Source: Vicia villosa (Eukaryota; Streptophyta; Magnoliopsida; Fabales; Fabaceae). Taken from it: 64,000 nucleotides of DNA. The stretch spans positions 69,602,558 through 69,666,557 of the forward strand of contig NC_081181.1 of the NCBI RefSeq assembly GCF_029867415.1. The letters run 5' to 3'. Each line of letters opens with the position of its first letter. The stretch's first letter is position 1. This document shows positions 1-10,550 of the stretch, piece by piece. A program made the translations under genes and the position numbers. A model generated the notes under the pieces. That model worked only from the letters and a program-made list of their open reading frames with translations. It had not been told where the DNA came from and did no database searches.

Positions 1-205
1 TCTGATGTCTTGCCAGACCATGTTCTGATGTTGCATGCTGAACCCTTGAGACAAAGCTTCTGAGCGCTGAATTATGCGTACTCTTTATATATTCCCTGAA
101 AAGGAAATTGCATTGGATTAGAGTACCATATTATCTTAAGCAAAATTCATATTATTGTTATCATCAAAACTAAGATAATTGATCAGAACAAATCTTGTTC
201 TAACA
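1..205 (-). repeat. Sirevirus S1: partial 3' LTR
   Basis: This is the start of an LTR read on the minus strand (it begins TGTTAGAACAAG at 205). It matches 7816-8020 base for base as far as I can read, so it is the 3' LTR of the same element whose 5' LTR lies at 6819-8020. The rest lies left of the window. A TATA-like AATATATAAAGAG (minus) lies in it near 80-92. Confidence 0.9.
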
Positions 206-380
206 ATCTCCCCCTTTTTGATGATGACAAAAACATATATAAATGATATGAATTTGCGATCAGAAAGAACAGACGGCAAAAGACAAATTACACAGCTATA
301 GCATAAGCATATGAATATGCCTCCCCCTGAGATTAACAATCTCCCCCTGAGATAAATAATCTCCCCCTGAAATAAATACT
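206..380 (-). other. S1 terminal polypurine tract and PPT-like repeats
   Basis: Directly inside the 3' LTR the minus strand reads AAAAAGGGGGAGATT, the standard plus-strand primer of copia elements. Three more GGGGGAG copies follow at roughly 318-370, spaced about 25 bases apart. A further block, GACAAAAAGGGGGAG, lies at about 1247-1265 beside TGATGATATGA, echoing the terminal PPT context. Repeated PPTs are typical of Sireviruses. Confidence 0.8.
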
Positions 381-436
381 CGAAGAACTTTAATAAAAGA
401 CTTCCCTGATTATTTCGGTAGAGACGATCATATAAG

Positions 437-790
437 CTTCTGTCTTCAGAGAATTCATAGCTTCTGACTTCTGCTTCCATTGGACAGCTTCAGAACTAGA
501 ATTTCCTTAGATCCCTAGAACACTCACAGCTTCTGATTCCTGCTTCCATCTAGGACAGCTTCAGAACTTGAATTTCTTTGATCTTCTGAACATTCACAGC
601 TTCTGATTTCTGCTTCCATCTAGGACAGCTTCAGAACTTGAATTTCTTTGATCTTCTGAACATTCACAGCTTCTGATTTCTGCTTCCATTTAGGACAGCT
701 TCAGAACTTGAGTTTTCTGGATCTTTAGAACCTTCGCAGCTTCTGATTTCTGCTTCCCTCGGATAGCTTCAGAGCTTTGAATTTCTACCA
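437..790. repeat. about five tandem copies of a 68-71-bp unit in S1 3' region
   Basis: The units share the core CAGCTTCTGATTTCTGCTTC followed by GGACAGCTTCAGAACTTGAA and a TTTGATCTTC tail. The two middle copies are nearly identical and the outer ones diverge. The equivalent block in S3 is at 50591-50930. It lies between the extra ORF and the 3' LTR, a part of plant LTR elements known to be hypervariable and to generate satellites. Confidence 0.85.
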
Positions 791-1431
791 ACATCACTTC
801 ATGCTAGATTTGTATCAGAACATTGTTGAATGTACCAGAGCATCATCTGAGCATCTCTACATCCTGAAATGTTACAGAACAAAAACTAAACGACAAAAGT
901 CAGCATGAACGAGTTAGAACATAAAATGTATATTCGAACACATTATATGTATCAGAGCCATATAGGCTAAAATAATGTATCAGAGCAAATAGAATTTTGT
1001 CAGATCAAATAGACAAATATGGATCAAATTCTATTATCAGTGCTTCTGATTCATTCTTCTTTCTTGCTTCTGATTTCTGAAGCTTGATAGCACTCAGCTT
1101 GCTTCAGTTTCCATGGTTTAGCTTCTTGTGTTTGCTTTGAAGATTCTCTTTACTTCTTTGTACCTGCAAAACACTTAAACCATATAGAACTTGCAGTTCT
1201 TGTTAGTAAATGCAACTGATTAAATCAAATCATTTATCATTTATCTTTCTCCCCCTTTTTGTCATATCATCAAAAAGCAAAAAAGATACAGAGATAAACA
1301 AACGAAACACACGGAGGAAGAAGATGATTTCATTAAAGTTCAAACAGCAGGTACAGAAGTACATGAAGATAAGAAAGATCAGATGCACAAAGACAGATGC
1401 AACGAAAAGAAAGAAACAACACAGACTCAAT

Positions 1432-4023
1432 CTAAGATGGCCCTAGTCTTGACAAGATCTTGGTCAGCATCTCTTGAACCATATTGTTGTGTCCTTCTTG
1501 CCTCACCATGAAAGCGCTATACTCAGCATTGAGTGAGCTTTGCTCATCCTGTCTCTTCTGAATTTCTTCCAGAGTCCTTGCAAGACGAGAAGATTCATCA
1601 GAAGAAGCTTCACAGCTTCTATCCACAGGAATGACATGTTGATCTGCAGCTTCCATAGATAGATCATTTGCAGGAACTTCCTCAACAGGGACAGTTTTAG
1701 CAACATGATCTTCAGCATCTGCTTCTTGCATAGAAGCATCTCCATACTCTGCAGCAGGAATTTCCGATTCTCCATTCTCAAGTGCCTGAAGAATGGCAGC
1801 TAGATTCCTGGGAGCAAAAGGACTTTCAACTACTGGTGGGTCAACAACTTCTGGAATGACCAAGCTTGGGTCTTTCTTAGAAGGGTTTTCCCTCAGATAG
1901 TCAAAGAGAGTCTTGAAGTCCCCAAGTAGAACAGGATATTGAGGTATCCAGACCACAATCTCCCTGCAAGGATTGGCTTCCATTTCAGCAGCCAATCTTA
2001 ATTGTTCCATCTCATCCAAGAAGGGCTTCTCTTCCAACAGATGTCTTCCTTTGAGACTAGCAAACCAGAAGTCTTCATAATTCCTCAGAATTCCACGAGG
2101 CCGTGGGGCAGCAGCTACACAGGCTTCCTGAAGTTCTAAAAACAGAGCATCTGATTTTCTTCGAAAAATCCTCCAGAAGTTCCGCATAGCAACATCATTC
2201 AATCCAGAACTTTCAGCAATTCTGAGAGTATCAAAGGTACTTCTGAGATTCCTTTTTATGTTTTCAAAAACTACACCAATAGGATATACAGGGCGGAATT
2301 TTATTTGGGTTTTTGAAAAGGCAGGGTTGGAAGTGAAGTACGGATGAGGTTCTCTATCCAACCTATAAGAAGATTCTGCTTCAGTATCAGAATCTAACAC
2401 TACCACTTCAGCTTCAGGACGAGGCTTGGGAGTGTAGTTGCAGTCACGGAGCAGCTGCTCATGTGATGCAGAGGTTGGAAAAGGAGAATCACAAGGATTG
2501 TTTTGAGAGGTGGAGGGAGTATGTTCAAGAGTGGCATTGAGAGAAGGTTGAGATGGAAAGAGAGTTTGAAGGGGTGGTATATCCAGAACAGGATTTATGG
2601 TAGGTGGAGAGGAAGGAATGGTTATAGGAGAAGATGGAGGTGTAAGAACATGGACAAAGACAGGTGATTCAGATGTGGCTTTTTCTGGTTCAGGTGTAGG
2701 GACAACCTCTATTGGTGCAGCTTCTGAACAAACAGCAGGAACAGAATCAGGTTCAGAAATGCATATACCTTTGGAACCTCTCAGAAGAGCTTTGGCCACA
2801 TCCTCAGTCTTCTTCTGCTTCTTACTCTTCGGCTCTTCAATAATCTTTGCATTGTTATTTGACTTCTTCTTCTTTTTCTCAGCTTCCTTCTTTTTCTTCT
2901 CAAAATCAGCAGAGACAGCCTTAGCAACCTTTGCAATGACTTCTTCTGGGACCACTTCTTTCTTGGTAGTAGCAGCAGGATGATCAAACTTTCTTTTGGT
3001 CCTTTCTTCCCTCTTACGATTCACTTTGATAGGAGCACCTTTGTCTTGATCTTTAAGACTCTTATCCTCTTTTTGTGACTTCAGATACTTAGTTCTGACT
3101 TCAGGTACCTCACTATTGAAGAAGGTTTCAAAGTCAGCTAGTACTGGTTTTCTTCTGATTCTTGTTCCAGCTAGAGGTTGAGGAACTTTGAGGATAGTGT
3201 CAATTATTTTCATTTTCTTTAAAGAAAAAGCATTCAGACAGGCTCCAGAGGTGACAGTAAGGTCTTTGATAATACCTTCAGACTCCAGACTCTCAACAAT
3301 CTTGGAATGCACCAGAAGGTTTGTAATAATTCTACCAAAAGGAATGAGTGTTCCACCATTTTCTTTTCTGAAAGCGTTTCTGGAATCCTTTACTGCTTTC
3401 CACATATGGTTGAAGATAATGTAAATCGCATCAACCTTCTTCTGAGTGGCAATGCAATAAAGAATATACCTTTGATCATTACTGATGAAATCCGAGGCAT
3501 GTGTTGATTTCCTATGGTAGAAACACCCAAGAAGGATCTTTGCCCAGATTCTGTAGACATCTTTCAAATCCTTGACGTATTTTGTTTTCTTGACATTTTG
3601 ATAGAGAGTGGATAGAACATCTCCCACATCTGCCCTTTGATCAAACTCATAAACCCCTTCAGGGTTTTTCAGATCAAACATCATTCTTAGGATGTTTTCA
3701 GTAATAACAACAAACTTTCCATGGACGAAAGAAAGTATAGATTTTGGAGCAACCACAGCATGTGCCCAGAACTCCTTGACAAGGTCCGGATAAACTGGAC
3801 CAACGAACTCAGCAAACAACGAGGTCCATCCTTGAAAGATGATGTCTTCTTTAAGGTGAAATTGGTTCTCTTCAATGTTGTCAAAGTCAACCATGAGTTC
3901 ACACAGAACTTCCAATTCATCTTTAGGAATGGAGCATGCAACAACAGGAGTGAGTTGCAAAGTTTCTTCTTGGAGATGATGAGGAACAGATGACTCAGCA
4001 TATTGGGATGAGAAGGCAGCCAT
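1432..4023 (-). CDS. extra ORF of S1 (863 aa), putative plant transposon-protein (env-like position) domain
   Basis: This is a long intact frame between the pol remnant and the 3' LTR, the place where Sireviruses carry an env-like ORF. The frame is open from 4050, but the first ATG is at 4023 and begins MAAFSSQYAE, so I use that. Residues about 40-270 carry a helical domain with the landmarks VYPDLVKEFWAH, RIWAKILLGCFYHR and LIPFGRIITNLL, which I recognise as the 'putative plant transposon protein' type. About residues 330-430 are very rich in Lys (runs of KKKK), a possible nuclear signal. Next comes a Pro/Ser-rich stretch, and the C terminus is acidic. I see no signal peptide or clear membrane span, which argues against a true envelope. 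A TATA-like box (4181-4190) and a (CT)n leader lie upstream. Its function is unknown. Confidence 0.8.
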   Translation of the reverse strand: MAAFSSQYAESSVPHHLQEETLQLTPVVACSIPKDELEVLCELMVDFDNIEENQFHLKEDIIFQGWTSLFAEFVGPVYPDLVKEFWAHAVVAPKSILSFVHGKFVVITENILRMMFDLKNPEGVYEFDQRADVGDVLSTLYQNVKKTKYVKDLKDVYRIWAKILLGCFYHRKSTHASDFISNDQRYILYCIATQKKVDAIYIIFNHMWKAVKDSRNAFRKENGGTLIPFGRIITNLLVHSKIVESLESEGIIKDLTVTSGACLNAFSLKKMKIIDTILKVPQPLAGTRIRRKPVLADFETFFNSEVPEVRTKYLKSQKEDKSLKDQDKGAPIKVNRKREERTKRKFDHPAATTKKEVVPEEVIAKVAKAVSADFEKKKKEAEKKKKKSNNNAKIIEEPKSKKQKKTEDVAKALLRGSKGICISEPDSVPAVCSEAAPIEVVPTPEPEKATSESPVFVHVLTPPSSPITIPSSPPTINPVLDIPPLQTLFPSQPSLNATLEHTPSTSQNNPCDSPFPTSASHEQLLRDCNYTPKPRPEAEVVVLDSDTEAESSYRLDREPHPYFTSNPAFSKTQIKFRPVYPIGVVFENIKRNLRSTFDTLRIAESSGLNDVAMRNFWRIFRRKSDALFLELQEACVAAAPRPRGILRNYEDFWFASLKGRHLLEEKPFLDEMEQLRLAAEMEANPCREIVVWIPQYPVLLGDFKTLFDYLRENPSKKDPSLVIPEVVDPPVVESPFAPRNLAAILQALENGESEIPAAEYGDASMQEADAEDHVAKTVPVEEVPANDLSMEAADQHVIPVDRSCEASSDESSRLARTLEEIQKRQDEQSSLNAEYSAFMVRQEGHNNMVQEMLTKILSRLGPS

Positions 4024-4121
4024 GGATGCAGAATGAACAAAAACGAACAAGAAAAGCGAACTGGGTTTTCGATTAGGGTTTTTAGAAAACGGCTAAGAAG
4101 TTTTCAAACGAGAGAATGCAA

Positions 4122-4190
4122 GGAGAGAGAGAGAGAGAGAGACAAGGGAGCGAAAAAGATGTAAGATGTGATTTGAAAAGAATATATAGA
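4122..4190 (-). promoter_or_regulatory. candidate internal promoter of the S1 extra ORF
   Basis: On the minus strand TCTATATATT (4181-4190) lies about 160 bases before the ATG at 4023. A run of CT dinucleotides (4122-4142) follows, as in many plant 5' leaders. S3 has TTTAAATAACC at about 54148-54158, roughly 120 bases before its own ATG at 54033. This suggests separate transcription of the extra ORF, which is an inference only. Confidence 0.45.
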
Positions 4191-4369
4191 GACGGATTTG
4201 AAAAAGAAAATAATAAGAAATATAAACTGAACAGTTCCAGAATCAAAGGAAATCAATTTTATTAAATGATGAGTGACGTGAGGAGAGAGAACGTGGTAAA
4301 TGAAATGATTTAAAACAGTTACCTAGGTCAGCGTCTTTTCAACTGCACGCTTTGTACAAACCGAACAGA

Positions 4370-4922
4370 CACGTGTTCACCATCAGATACTAGGTGACAG
4401 CTGTAAATTTCAGATTAGACTTTACGCCTACAGATTCAGATCACTGCTTCTGATCTGATCAAGTTTCTCTTCAGGAAACACTCCTTCTGAAGTGTGCTGA
4501 TATAAATTTGAATGATCTTCTGATCCATTACTTCTGATATACACAGCTTCTTGGAGGTTCACTTCTTTGTTCTGCAGCTTCTGATAAGACAAAACTGTAT
4601 CTGCAGAAATTCTTAAGCGCTTTGTTTCATTAGAGACAAGTTTATCATCAAACTAGATATATATTGATTCGTCCACAATCAAAGTTTCAAAGTTGTCTAT
4701 TCTGTAGCATTTAACATCATTGCTATAGAAACAAACAAAACAGATGGTTCCAAGACTAACAAACTTTCTTTTCTGATCTCCTACAAGCATAGTTTCTTCA
4801 ACAGATTTAAGAACCAGAACTTGGAAGACAATCTTTCTTCCCTTCAAGTGTTGAGACCAACTTGAGTCCAGGAGACATGTCATGTTGACTTTTATCTTCT
4901 TTGTCGTCAAGAGAATCTGCAA
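4370..4922 (-). pseudogene. S1 pol remnant: protease start fused to post-integrase tail
   Basis: The minus strand from about 4922 shows a worn protease start (LLDSSWSQHLKGRK, where S3 has YLDSGCSRHMTRR) and a few tens of residues more. It then jumps directly to the segment that follows integrase in S3 (YRIDNFETLIVDESI against YRVYNTETLIVEESI). Integrase has been deleted between them, and the RT and RNase H expected next are missing. The remaining 4370-4650 stretch aligns with the 3' end of the S3 pol region up to the shared TGATCACTGCTTCTGAT junction. Confidence 0.75.
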
Positions 4923-6732
4923 AAGAAATAGTCTTTTTCTTTGGTACCCACATTTTCTTGGGTCCTTTCTTATTAGTTCTCCTCAAGTTCTGTTTGAACT
5001 TAGGTTTAACATTGTAAGCAATAGGAGGAACAGCATGATAATTTTTAATGTGAGTTTCATGATATTTCCTAGGTTGTGTCACATGCTTTTTGGTGTGTGT
5101 TATGTGAAAACTTTGAGCATGTGAAGTGTGCCTAATATCATGGGAGTGGCCATACTTGAACTGATCATACAATGGCTTGTATGTGAATTTCATTTCATCA
5201 ACAGGTTCAAGTTTGTATGGGGTTTCACCCTCAAAACCAATGCCAACTCTTTTGTTTCCAGACACAGCATATATCATAGAAGCTAGCTGACTTCTGCCAA
5301 TACTTCTAGATAAGAACTTCCTGAAACTTAAATCATATTCTTTCAGAATATGGTTTAGACTAGGAGTGGATTTTTCTGAATCAGAAGGAGATCCAACATT
5401 GTTGGATAATTTTAAAAGTTTTTCTTTTAATTCAGAATTCTCCAACTCAAGCTTCTTTGTTTCAAATTCAAATAGCTTTTTCAGCTTTTTGTATTTGAGA
5501 CTAATCTGAGACTTGAGTTCCAGAAGTTCAGTTAGACCGGAAACTAACTCATCTCTAGTAAGTTCAGAAAATACCTCTTCAGAATCTGATTCTGATGTAG
5601 ATTCTGATCCGTCATCTTCTGTCGCCATCAGCGCACAGTTAGCCTGCTCATCTTCAGAGTCTGAATCATCTTCTGACTCATCCCAGGTTGCCATAAGACC
5701 TTTCTTCTTATGAAACTTCTTCTTGGGATTTTCCTTCTGAAGATTTGGACATTCATTCTTGAAGTGTCCAGGCTTATTGCATTCATAGCACATGACCTTC
5801 TTCTTGTCAAATCTTCTGTCATCAGAAGATTCTCCACGTTCAAATTTCTTTGAACTTCTGAAGCCTCTGAACTTCCTTTGCTTGGTCTTCCAGAGTTGAT
5901 TTAGCCTTCTGGAAATCAAGGACAGTTCATCTTCTTCTTCAGATTCTGATTCTTCAGGATCTTCTTCTCTAGCCTGAAAAGCGTTAGTGCATTTCTTGAT
6001 ATTGGATTTTAATGCAATAGACTTACCTTTCTTTTGAGGCTCATTTGCATCCAGCTCTATTTCATGACTTCTCAAGGCACTGATAAGCTCTTCCAGAGAA
6101 ACTTCATTCAGATTCTTTGCAATCTTGAATGCAGTCACCATAGGACCCCATCTTCTGGGTAAGCTTCTGATGATCTTCTTTACGTGATCAGCCTTGGTGT
6201 ATCCCTTGTCAAGAACTCTCAACCCAGCAGTAAGAGTTTGAAATCTTGAAAACATCTTTTCAATGTCTTCATCATCCTCCATCTTGAAGGCTTCATACTT
6301 CTGGATTAAAGCTAGAGCTTTAGTCTCCTTGACTTGAGCATTTCCTTCATGAGTCATTTTCAAGGACTCATATATGTCATAGGCCGTTTCCCTGTTAGAT
6401 ATCTTCTCATACTCAGCATGAGAGATAGCATTCAGCAAAACAGTTCTGCATTTATGATGATTCCTGAAAAGCTTTTTCTGATCATCATTCATTTCTTGCC
6501 TTGTCAGCTTTACGCCTCTGGCATTTACTGGATGTTTGTAACCATCCATCAGAAGATCCCATAGATCACCATCTAGACCAAGAAAGTAACTTTCCAGTTT
6601 ATCTTTCCAGTATTCAAAGTTTTCACCATCAAATACCGGCGGTCTAGTATAACCATTGTTACCGTTGTATTGCTCAGCAGAGCCAGATGTAGATGCAGGT
6701 GTAGGTGTAAACTTTTCACTTTCATCAACCAT
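4807..6732 (-). CDS. gag: Sirevirus Gag of S1 (641 aa)
   Basis: This is the capsid/nucleocapsid polyprotein that packages element RNA. It starts at the ATG at 6732, about 75 bases after the PBS. Residues about 30-240 match the plant copia gag domain (landmarks FEYWKDKLESYF, ALALIQKYEAF, LRSHEIELDANEPQKKGK). An acidic segment follows, then a CCHC zinc knuckle (CYECNKPGHFKNEC) near residues 311-324, a second acidic stretch and a coiled-coil-like Lys/Glu region near 420-460. The tail runs out of frame into the deleted protease, so its last ~40 residues are probably abnormal. The frame is intact and about 85 residues longer than the S3 copy, which is frameshifted. Confidence 0.9.
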   Translation of the reverse strand: MVDESEKFTPTPASTSGSAEQYNGNNGYTRPPVFDGENFEYWKDKLESYFLGLDGDLWDLLMDGYKHPVNARGVKLTRQEMNDDQKKLFRNHHKCRTVLLNAISHAEYEKISNRETAYDIYESLKMTHEGNAQVKETKALALIQKYEAFKMEDDEDIEKMFSRFQTLTAGLRVLDKGYTKADHVKKIIRSLPRRWGPMVTAFKIAKNLNEVSLEELISALRSHEIELDANEPQKKGKSIALKSNIKKCTNAFQAREEDPEESESEEEDELSLISRRLNQLWKTKQRKFRGFRSSKKFERGESSDDRRFDKKKVMCYECNKPGHFKNECPNLQKENPKKKFHKKKGLMATWDESEDDSDSEDEQANCALMATEDDGSESTSESDSEEVFSELTRDELVSGLTELLELKSQISLKYKKLKKLFEFETKKLELENSELKEKLLKLSNNVGSPSDSEKSTPSLNHILKEYDLSFRKFLSRSIGRSQLASMIYAVSGNKRVGIGFEGETPYKLEPVDEMKFTYKPLYDQFKYGHSHDIRHTSHAQSFHITHTKKHVTQPRKYHETHIKNYHAVPPIAYNVKPKFKQNLRRTNKKGPKKMWVPKKKTISFADSLDDKEDKSQHDMSPGLKLVSTLEGKKDCLPSSGS

Positions 6733-6804
6733 CTTTTACTGAAGCGTTTTTCTCTTCCTGAATCTTTTCTAAACACGGTTAAGTGCTTGCACCTTAGAAC
6801 CGGC

Positions 6805-6816
6805 GCTCTGATGCCA
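6805..6816 (-). other. S1 primer binding site (initiator tRNA-Met type)
   Basis: The minus strand reads TGGCATCAGAGC, two bases after the 5' LTR end. The usual copia PBS is TGGTATCAGAGC, complementary to the 3' end of initiator tRNA-Met, so there is one mismatch. S2 and S3 share the same variant. Confidence 0.85.
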
Positions 6817-6818
6817 AT

Positions 6819-8020
6819 TGAAGGATAGAAAAACACTTAGAAAGGGGGGGGTTTGAATAAGTGTAGCTTTAAAAACTTGACAGATAAAAATAAATTGCAC
6901 AGTTATTTTTATCCTGGTTCGTTGTTAACTAAACTACTCCAGTCCACCCCCGCAGAGATGATTTACCTCAACTGAGGATTTAATCCACTAATCGCACGGA
7001 TTACAATGGTTCTCCACTTAGTCAGCAACTAAGTCTTCCAGAGTCTTCTGATCACACACTGATCACTCCAGGAACAACTGCTTAGATACCCTCTAAGACT
7101 TTTCTAGAGTCTACTGATCCACACGATCACTCTAGTTACAACCTGCTTAGATAACTTCTAAGACTTCCTAGAGTATTCTGATCCACACGATCACTCTAGT
7201 TCCTTACAACTTAATGTAATTCTAAGAGTATTACAATTGCTTCTTAAAAGCGATAATCACAAACTGTGATATTTCTCTTAACGTTTAAGCTTAATCTCAC
7301 TAATATATTACAACAGCAATGTAGTGAGCTTTGATGAAGATGAAGATTCTGAGCTTTGATTTGAACAGCGTTTCAGCAAGTTAATTTGAGTTGTTTTGTT
7401 CAGGATCGTTAACCTTGCTTCTCATCAGAACTTCATATTTATAGGCGTTGGAGAAGATGACCGTTGAGTGCATTTAATGCTTTGCGTGTTCCGTACAGCA
7501 TCGCATTTAATGTTATACGCTTTTGTCAACTACCTCGAGCCTTGTTCACGCTGTGTCTACTGACGTAGCCTAGAATAGCTTTTAACGTTCCTTTTGTCAG
7601 TCAGCGTAGCTTGCCACTTGTACTTCCTTCTGATCTGATGTTTGTGAATACAACGTTTGAATATCATCAGAGTCAAACAGCTTGGTGCATAGCATCTTCT
7701 GATCTTCTGACCTTGAAGTGCTTCTGAGCGTGATACCATCAGTACTTAGTGCTTCTGTTCTCTTGTTCTTCTGATGCTTCCATAGACCCATGTTCTGATT
7801 CTGCTTCGACCATCTTCTGATGTCTTGCCAGACCATGTTCTGATGTTGCATGCTGAACCCTTGAGACAAAGCTTCTGAGCGCTGAATTATGCGTACTCTT
7901 TATATATTCCCTGAAAAGGAAATTGCATTGGATTAGAGTACCATATTATCTTAAGCAAAATTCATATTATTGTTATCATCAAAACTAAGATAATTGATCA
8001 GAACAAATCTTGTTCTAACA
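6819..8020 (-). repeat. Sirevirus S1: 5' LTR (1202 bp)
   Basis: The LTR has TG...CA ends read on the minus strand (TGTTAGAACAAG to TATCCTTCA). The minus-strand CCTATAAATATG near 7435-7445 is a likely TATA box, and the G-run near the U5 end (about 6844-6851) is homopolymeric. The 5 bases beyond the LTR are TCATG; the matching left target-site copy is off the window. Confidence 0.92.
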
Positions 8021-9310
8021 TCATGTTCCCGCTAATATTCATTATTTTGATCAGTAACTTCATGTTCCCGCTAATATTCATTATTTTGATCAGTAACTTG
8101 ATGTTCCCGTTAATATTCAATATTTTGATCTATAAACTTGATGTACCCGTCGTTTTCGCGCATTGGGATTGATGGAAATAAAAGATGATAGTGAAAGAAT
8201 AAATATTAGGGGATAGATTAATATGATAATAAAAGATGTCAATATTTTGATCACTAACTTTATGTTTCCGTTAATATTCAATATTTTGATCTATAAACTT
8301 TATTTTCTCGTTAATATTTAATATTTTGATCAATAATTTCATGTTCTCGTTAATATTCAATATTTTGATCAGTAATTCATGTTCCGTTAATATTCAATAT
8401 TTTATTCAGTAACTTCATGTTCCCGTTAATATTCAATATTTTGATCAGTAACTTGATGCTCCCGCCAAATACTTATTATTTTGATCAGTAATTTCGTATT
8501 CCCGTTAATATTCCAAATTTGTTCCCGTTAATATTCAATATTTTTATCAGTGACTTCATGTTCCCATTAATATTCATTATTTTGATCAGTAACTCCGTGT
8601 TCTTGTTAATATTCATTATTTTGATCAATAACTTCGTGTTCCCGTTAATATTTTAAATTTTTTCCCGTTATTTTTAAATATTTTGGTCAGTAACTTCATG
8701 TTTCCGTTAATATTCATTATTTTGATCAGTAACTTCATGTTTCCGTTAATATAATATATTTTGATCAATAACTTCGTGTTCACGTTAATATTCCAAATTT
8801 GTTCCCGTTAATATTCAAAAAATTTATCAGTAACCTAATATTTATGTTAATATTTGAAACATTTATCAGTAACTTCGTGTTCTCGTTAATATTCAATATT
8901 TTGTCAATAACTCCGTGTTCCCGTTAATATTTATTATTTTGATCAGTAACTTCGTGTTCCGTTAATATTCAAAATTTGTTCCCGTTAATATTCAAAATTT
9001 GGATCAATAACTTAATGATCCCGACAATATTCAAATTTTTTATCATTAACTTCATGTTCCCGTTAATATTCAATATTTTGATCAGTAATTTATGTTCTCG
9101 TTAATATTGAATTTTTTATTTAGTAACTTCATGTTCTCATTAATATTCAATATTTTGAATATTCCTACAATTTATCATTAAATTAATGTTTATGTTAATA
9201 TTCACGATAATATCCAAATTCTTGATCAGTAACTTCGTTTTCTCGGTAATATTCAATATTTTAATCAATAACTACGTGCTGCCGTTAATATTCGATATTT
9301 TGAATATTAA
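8021..9310. repeat. degenerate 39-bp minisatellite, about 33 units
   Basis: The unit TTCATGTTCCCGTTAATATT continues with CAATATTTTGATCAGTAAC and is 39 bp. The first two copies (8021-8059, 8060-8098) are identical in length and nearly so in sequence. Later units vary, with indels and partial units. It abuts the S1 5' LTR on the left and ends near a Helitron-like hairpin at 9322. An interruption of non-repeat sequence lies at about 8150-8240. It has no coding content. Confidence 0.88.
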
Positions 9311-10365
9311 CGGGATATCAATGCATTCGCACGGGTACCAGTGTGGTAATATTTCAAAAAAAACTACGAATATTTTTATAAAGTTATTCTTGTTATTATT
9401 CAATATTTAATTAAATGTGTTAATATTAGTACCTTATACACCTTCTTAAAAATAAATGGGTGTATTTTAGCGAAACTCTTATTTATTTATTTATGTATGA
9501 TATATATGATTTTAGAATAATATATTTTTGACCTGAATTCAATTTCCTTACTACTGTTTCAATTATTATAATTTAATATGTTTTTATTTTTTATTTTTAT
9601 CAACAATTGATTGTGACAGTTAATAGAATTTAAAAAAATCAGTTACCTTTTAGCATTTAGCATTGTAATAATAAACTTTAATTTCAATTAATGTCTTTAT
9701 TGTTTAATAAAACTGCTTTTACTACATACTCTATGTATCATTACTCTTTAGTACACAATTTGGGTGGACAGCCGGATATTATTACAATTTCAATTGTTGA
9801 GCATTTATCCCTATTTGTTGTATCGTTTGACCTATTAACTTATTATATAAATTTGACATGTATTTTGAAAAATGAAATTTAATTAAAAAATAATATTTTA
9901 AAAGAGATAATAAATGAGTGCTCATAAAAAATTGAAATTGTGATATGATCAAAATTTGTTTTTATTATTGATCATCACCAAAATTATTAAATCCACATAA
10001 AAATTTAAAGTTGACAAATAAAAATAATATATTAAATCATTAGAATATTTAAATTAGTAATACATCTATTAACCTTTTTTTTAAGAATGAGTCAAATGTA
10101 AAACTTTGTTGCTCACATTGAGTATTGACTTCATTCATAATTTTATAACAATCAAATTACTACAAAATTATAAAATCAAATATGCAAGAAAAAAAATTCT
10201 AAAACAACGAATGTAGGCATAAAAAAAATGTAGAGAAACACCGATTTTTTTGAAATTTGTAACATATATAAATAATTTAATATTATTAATAATGTGAAAT
10301 ATACACAAATTATTGCATATAATTGTACATAAATGTGTAAATATCAATAAATGCCATTATTAACT

Positions 10366-10368
<3 letters not shown>
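9311..10368. other. AT-rich intergenic DNA with Helitron-like hairpin motif
   Basis: The stretch holds no supported gene. At 9322-9336 TGCATTCGCACGGGT is the reverse complement of a hairpin seen in Helitron 3' ends; the same 15-base core occurs at 45266-45280. The rest is AT-rich and contains only chance short frames. Confidence 0.6.

Positions 10369-10453
<85 letters not shown>
10369..10453. repeat. (TA)n microsatellite
   Basis: About 42 uninterrupted TA dinucleotides. It ends directly at GGAGGGTTATATTTACTCC, the edge of a probable TA-inserted element like the one at 46253-46507. Confidence 0.95.
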
Positions 10454-10456
<3 letters not shown>

Positions 10457-10550
10457 AGGGTTATATTTACTCCAGGAGTAAGTTATTATAACTTACTCCA
10501 AATCTAGACCATTGATTCTTTTTAATCTAGTGGTTAATATTGTAATTGTA
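10454..10550. mobile_element. candidate TA-microsatellite-inserted MITE end
   Basis: Directly after the TA tract the sequence begins GGAGGG and holds a near-palindrome, GGAGTAAGTTATTATAACTT and onward (10480-10504). ACCATTGATT follows, a phrase similar to ACCATTAAATT in the complete foldback element at 46253-46507. No right-hand TA tract or inverted end is visible, so only one end is supported. Confidence 0.4.

Larger units (their letters stand above)
1..8020 (-). mobile_element. Sirevirus-type Ty1/copia element S1, RT-less, cut by window edge
   Basis: This LTR retrotransposon lies on the minus strand. In its own 5' to 3' order it has an LTR (8020-6819), a PBS matching initiator tRNA-Met (6816-6805), gag, a degenerate protease scrap joined to sequence downstream of integrase, a long extra ORF, tandem 3' repeats, clustered polypurine tracts and the 3' LTR. 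The large gag, the extra ORF after pol and the repeated GGGGGAG tracts are known marks of the Sirevirus lineage. Integrase, reverse transcriptase and RNase H are absent, so it cannot move alone; gag and the extra ORF are open. The 205 comparable LTR bases look identical, suggesting recent movement. The left target-site copy is outside the window. Confidence 0.88.

Noticed and set aside
2597..2983. Gly/Thr/Ser-rich plus-strand frame
   Set aside because: It is antisense to the Pro/Ser-rich and Lys-rich part of the intact extra ORF.
1432..4023. True viral envelope protein
   Set aside because: No signal peptide, fusion-like segment or clear transmembrane helix is visible; only the position is env-like.
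4024..4050. Upstream start for the S1 extra ORF at 4050
   Set aside because: The codon at 4050 is TTG; the first ATG in frame is at 4023.
8021..9310. CRISPR-like regular repeats
   Set aside because: Units are head-to-tail without unique spacers, AT-rich and degenerate; it is a minisatellite in plant DNA.
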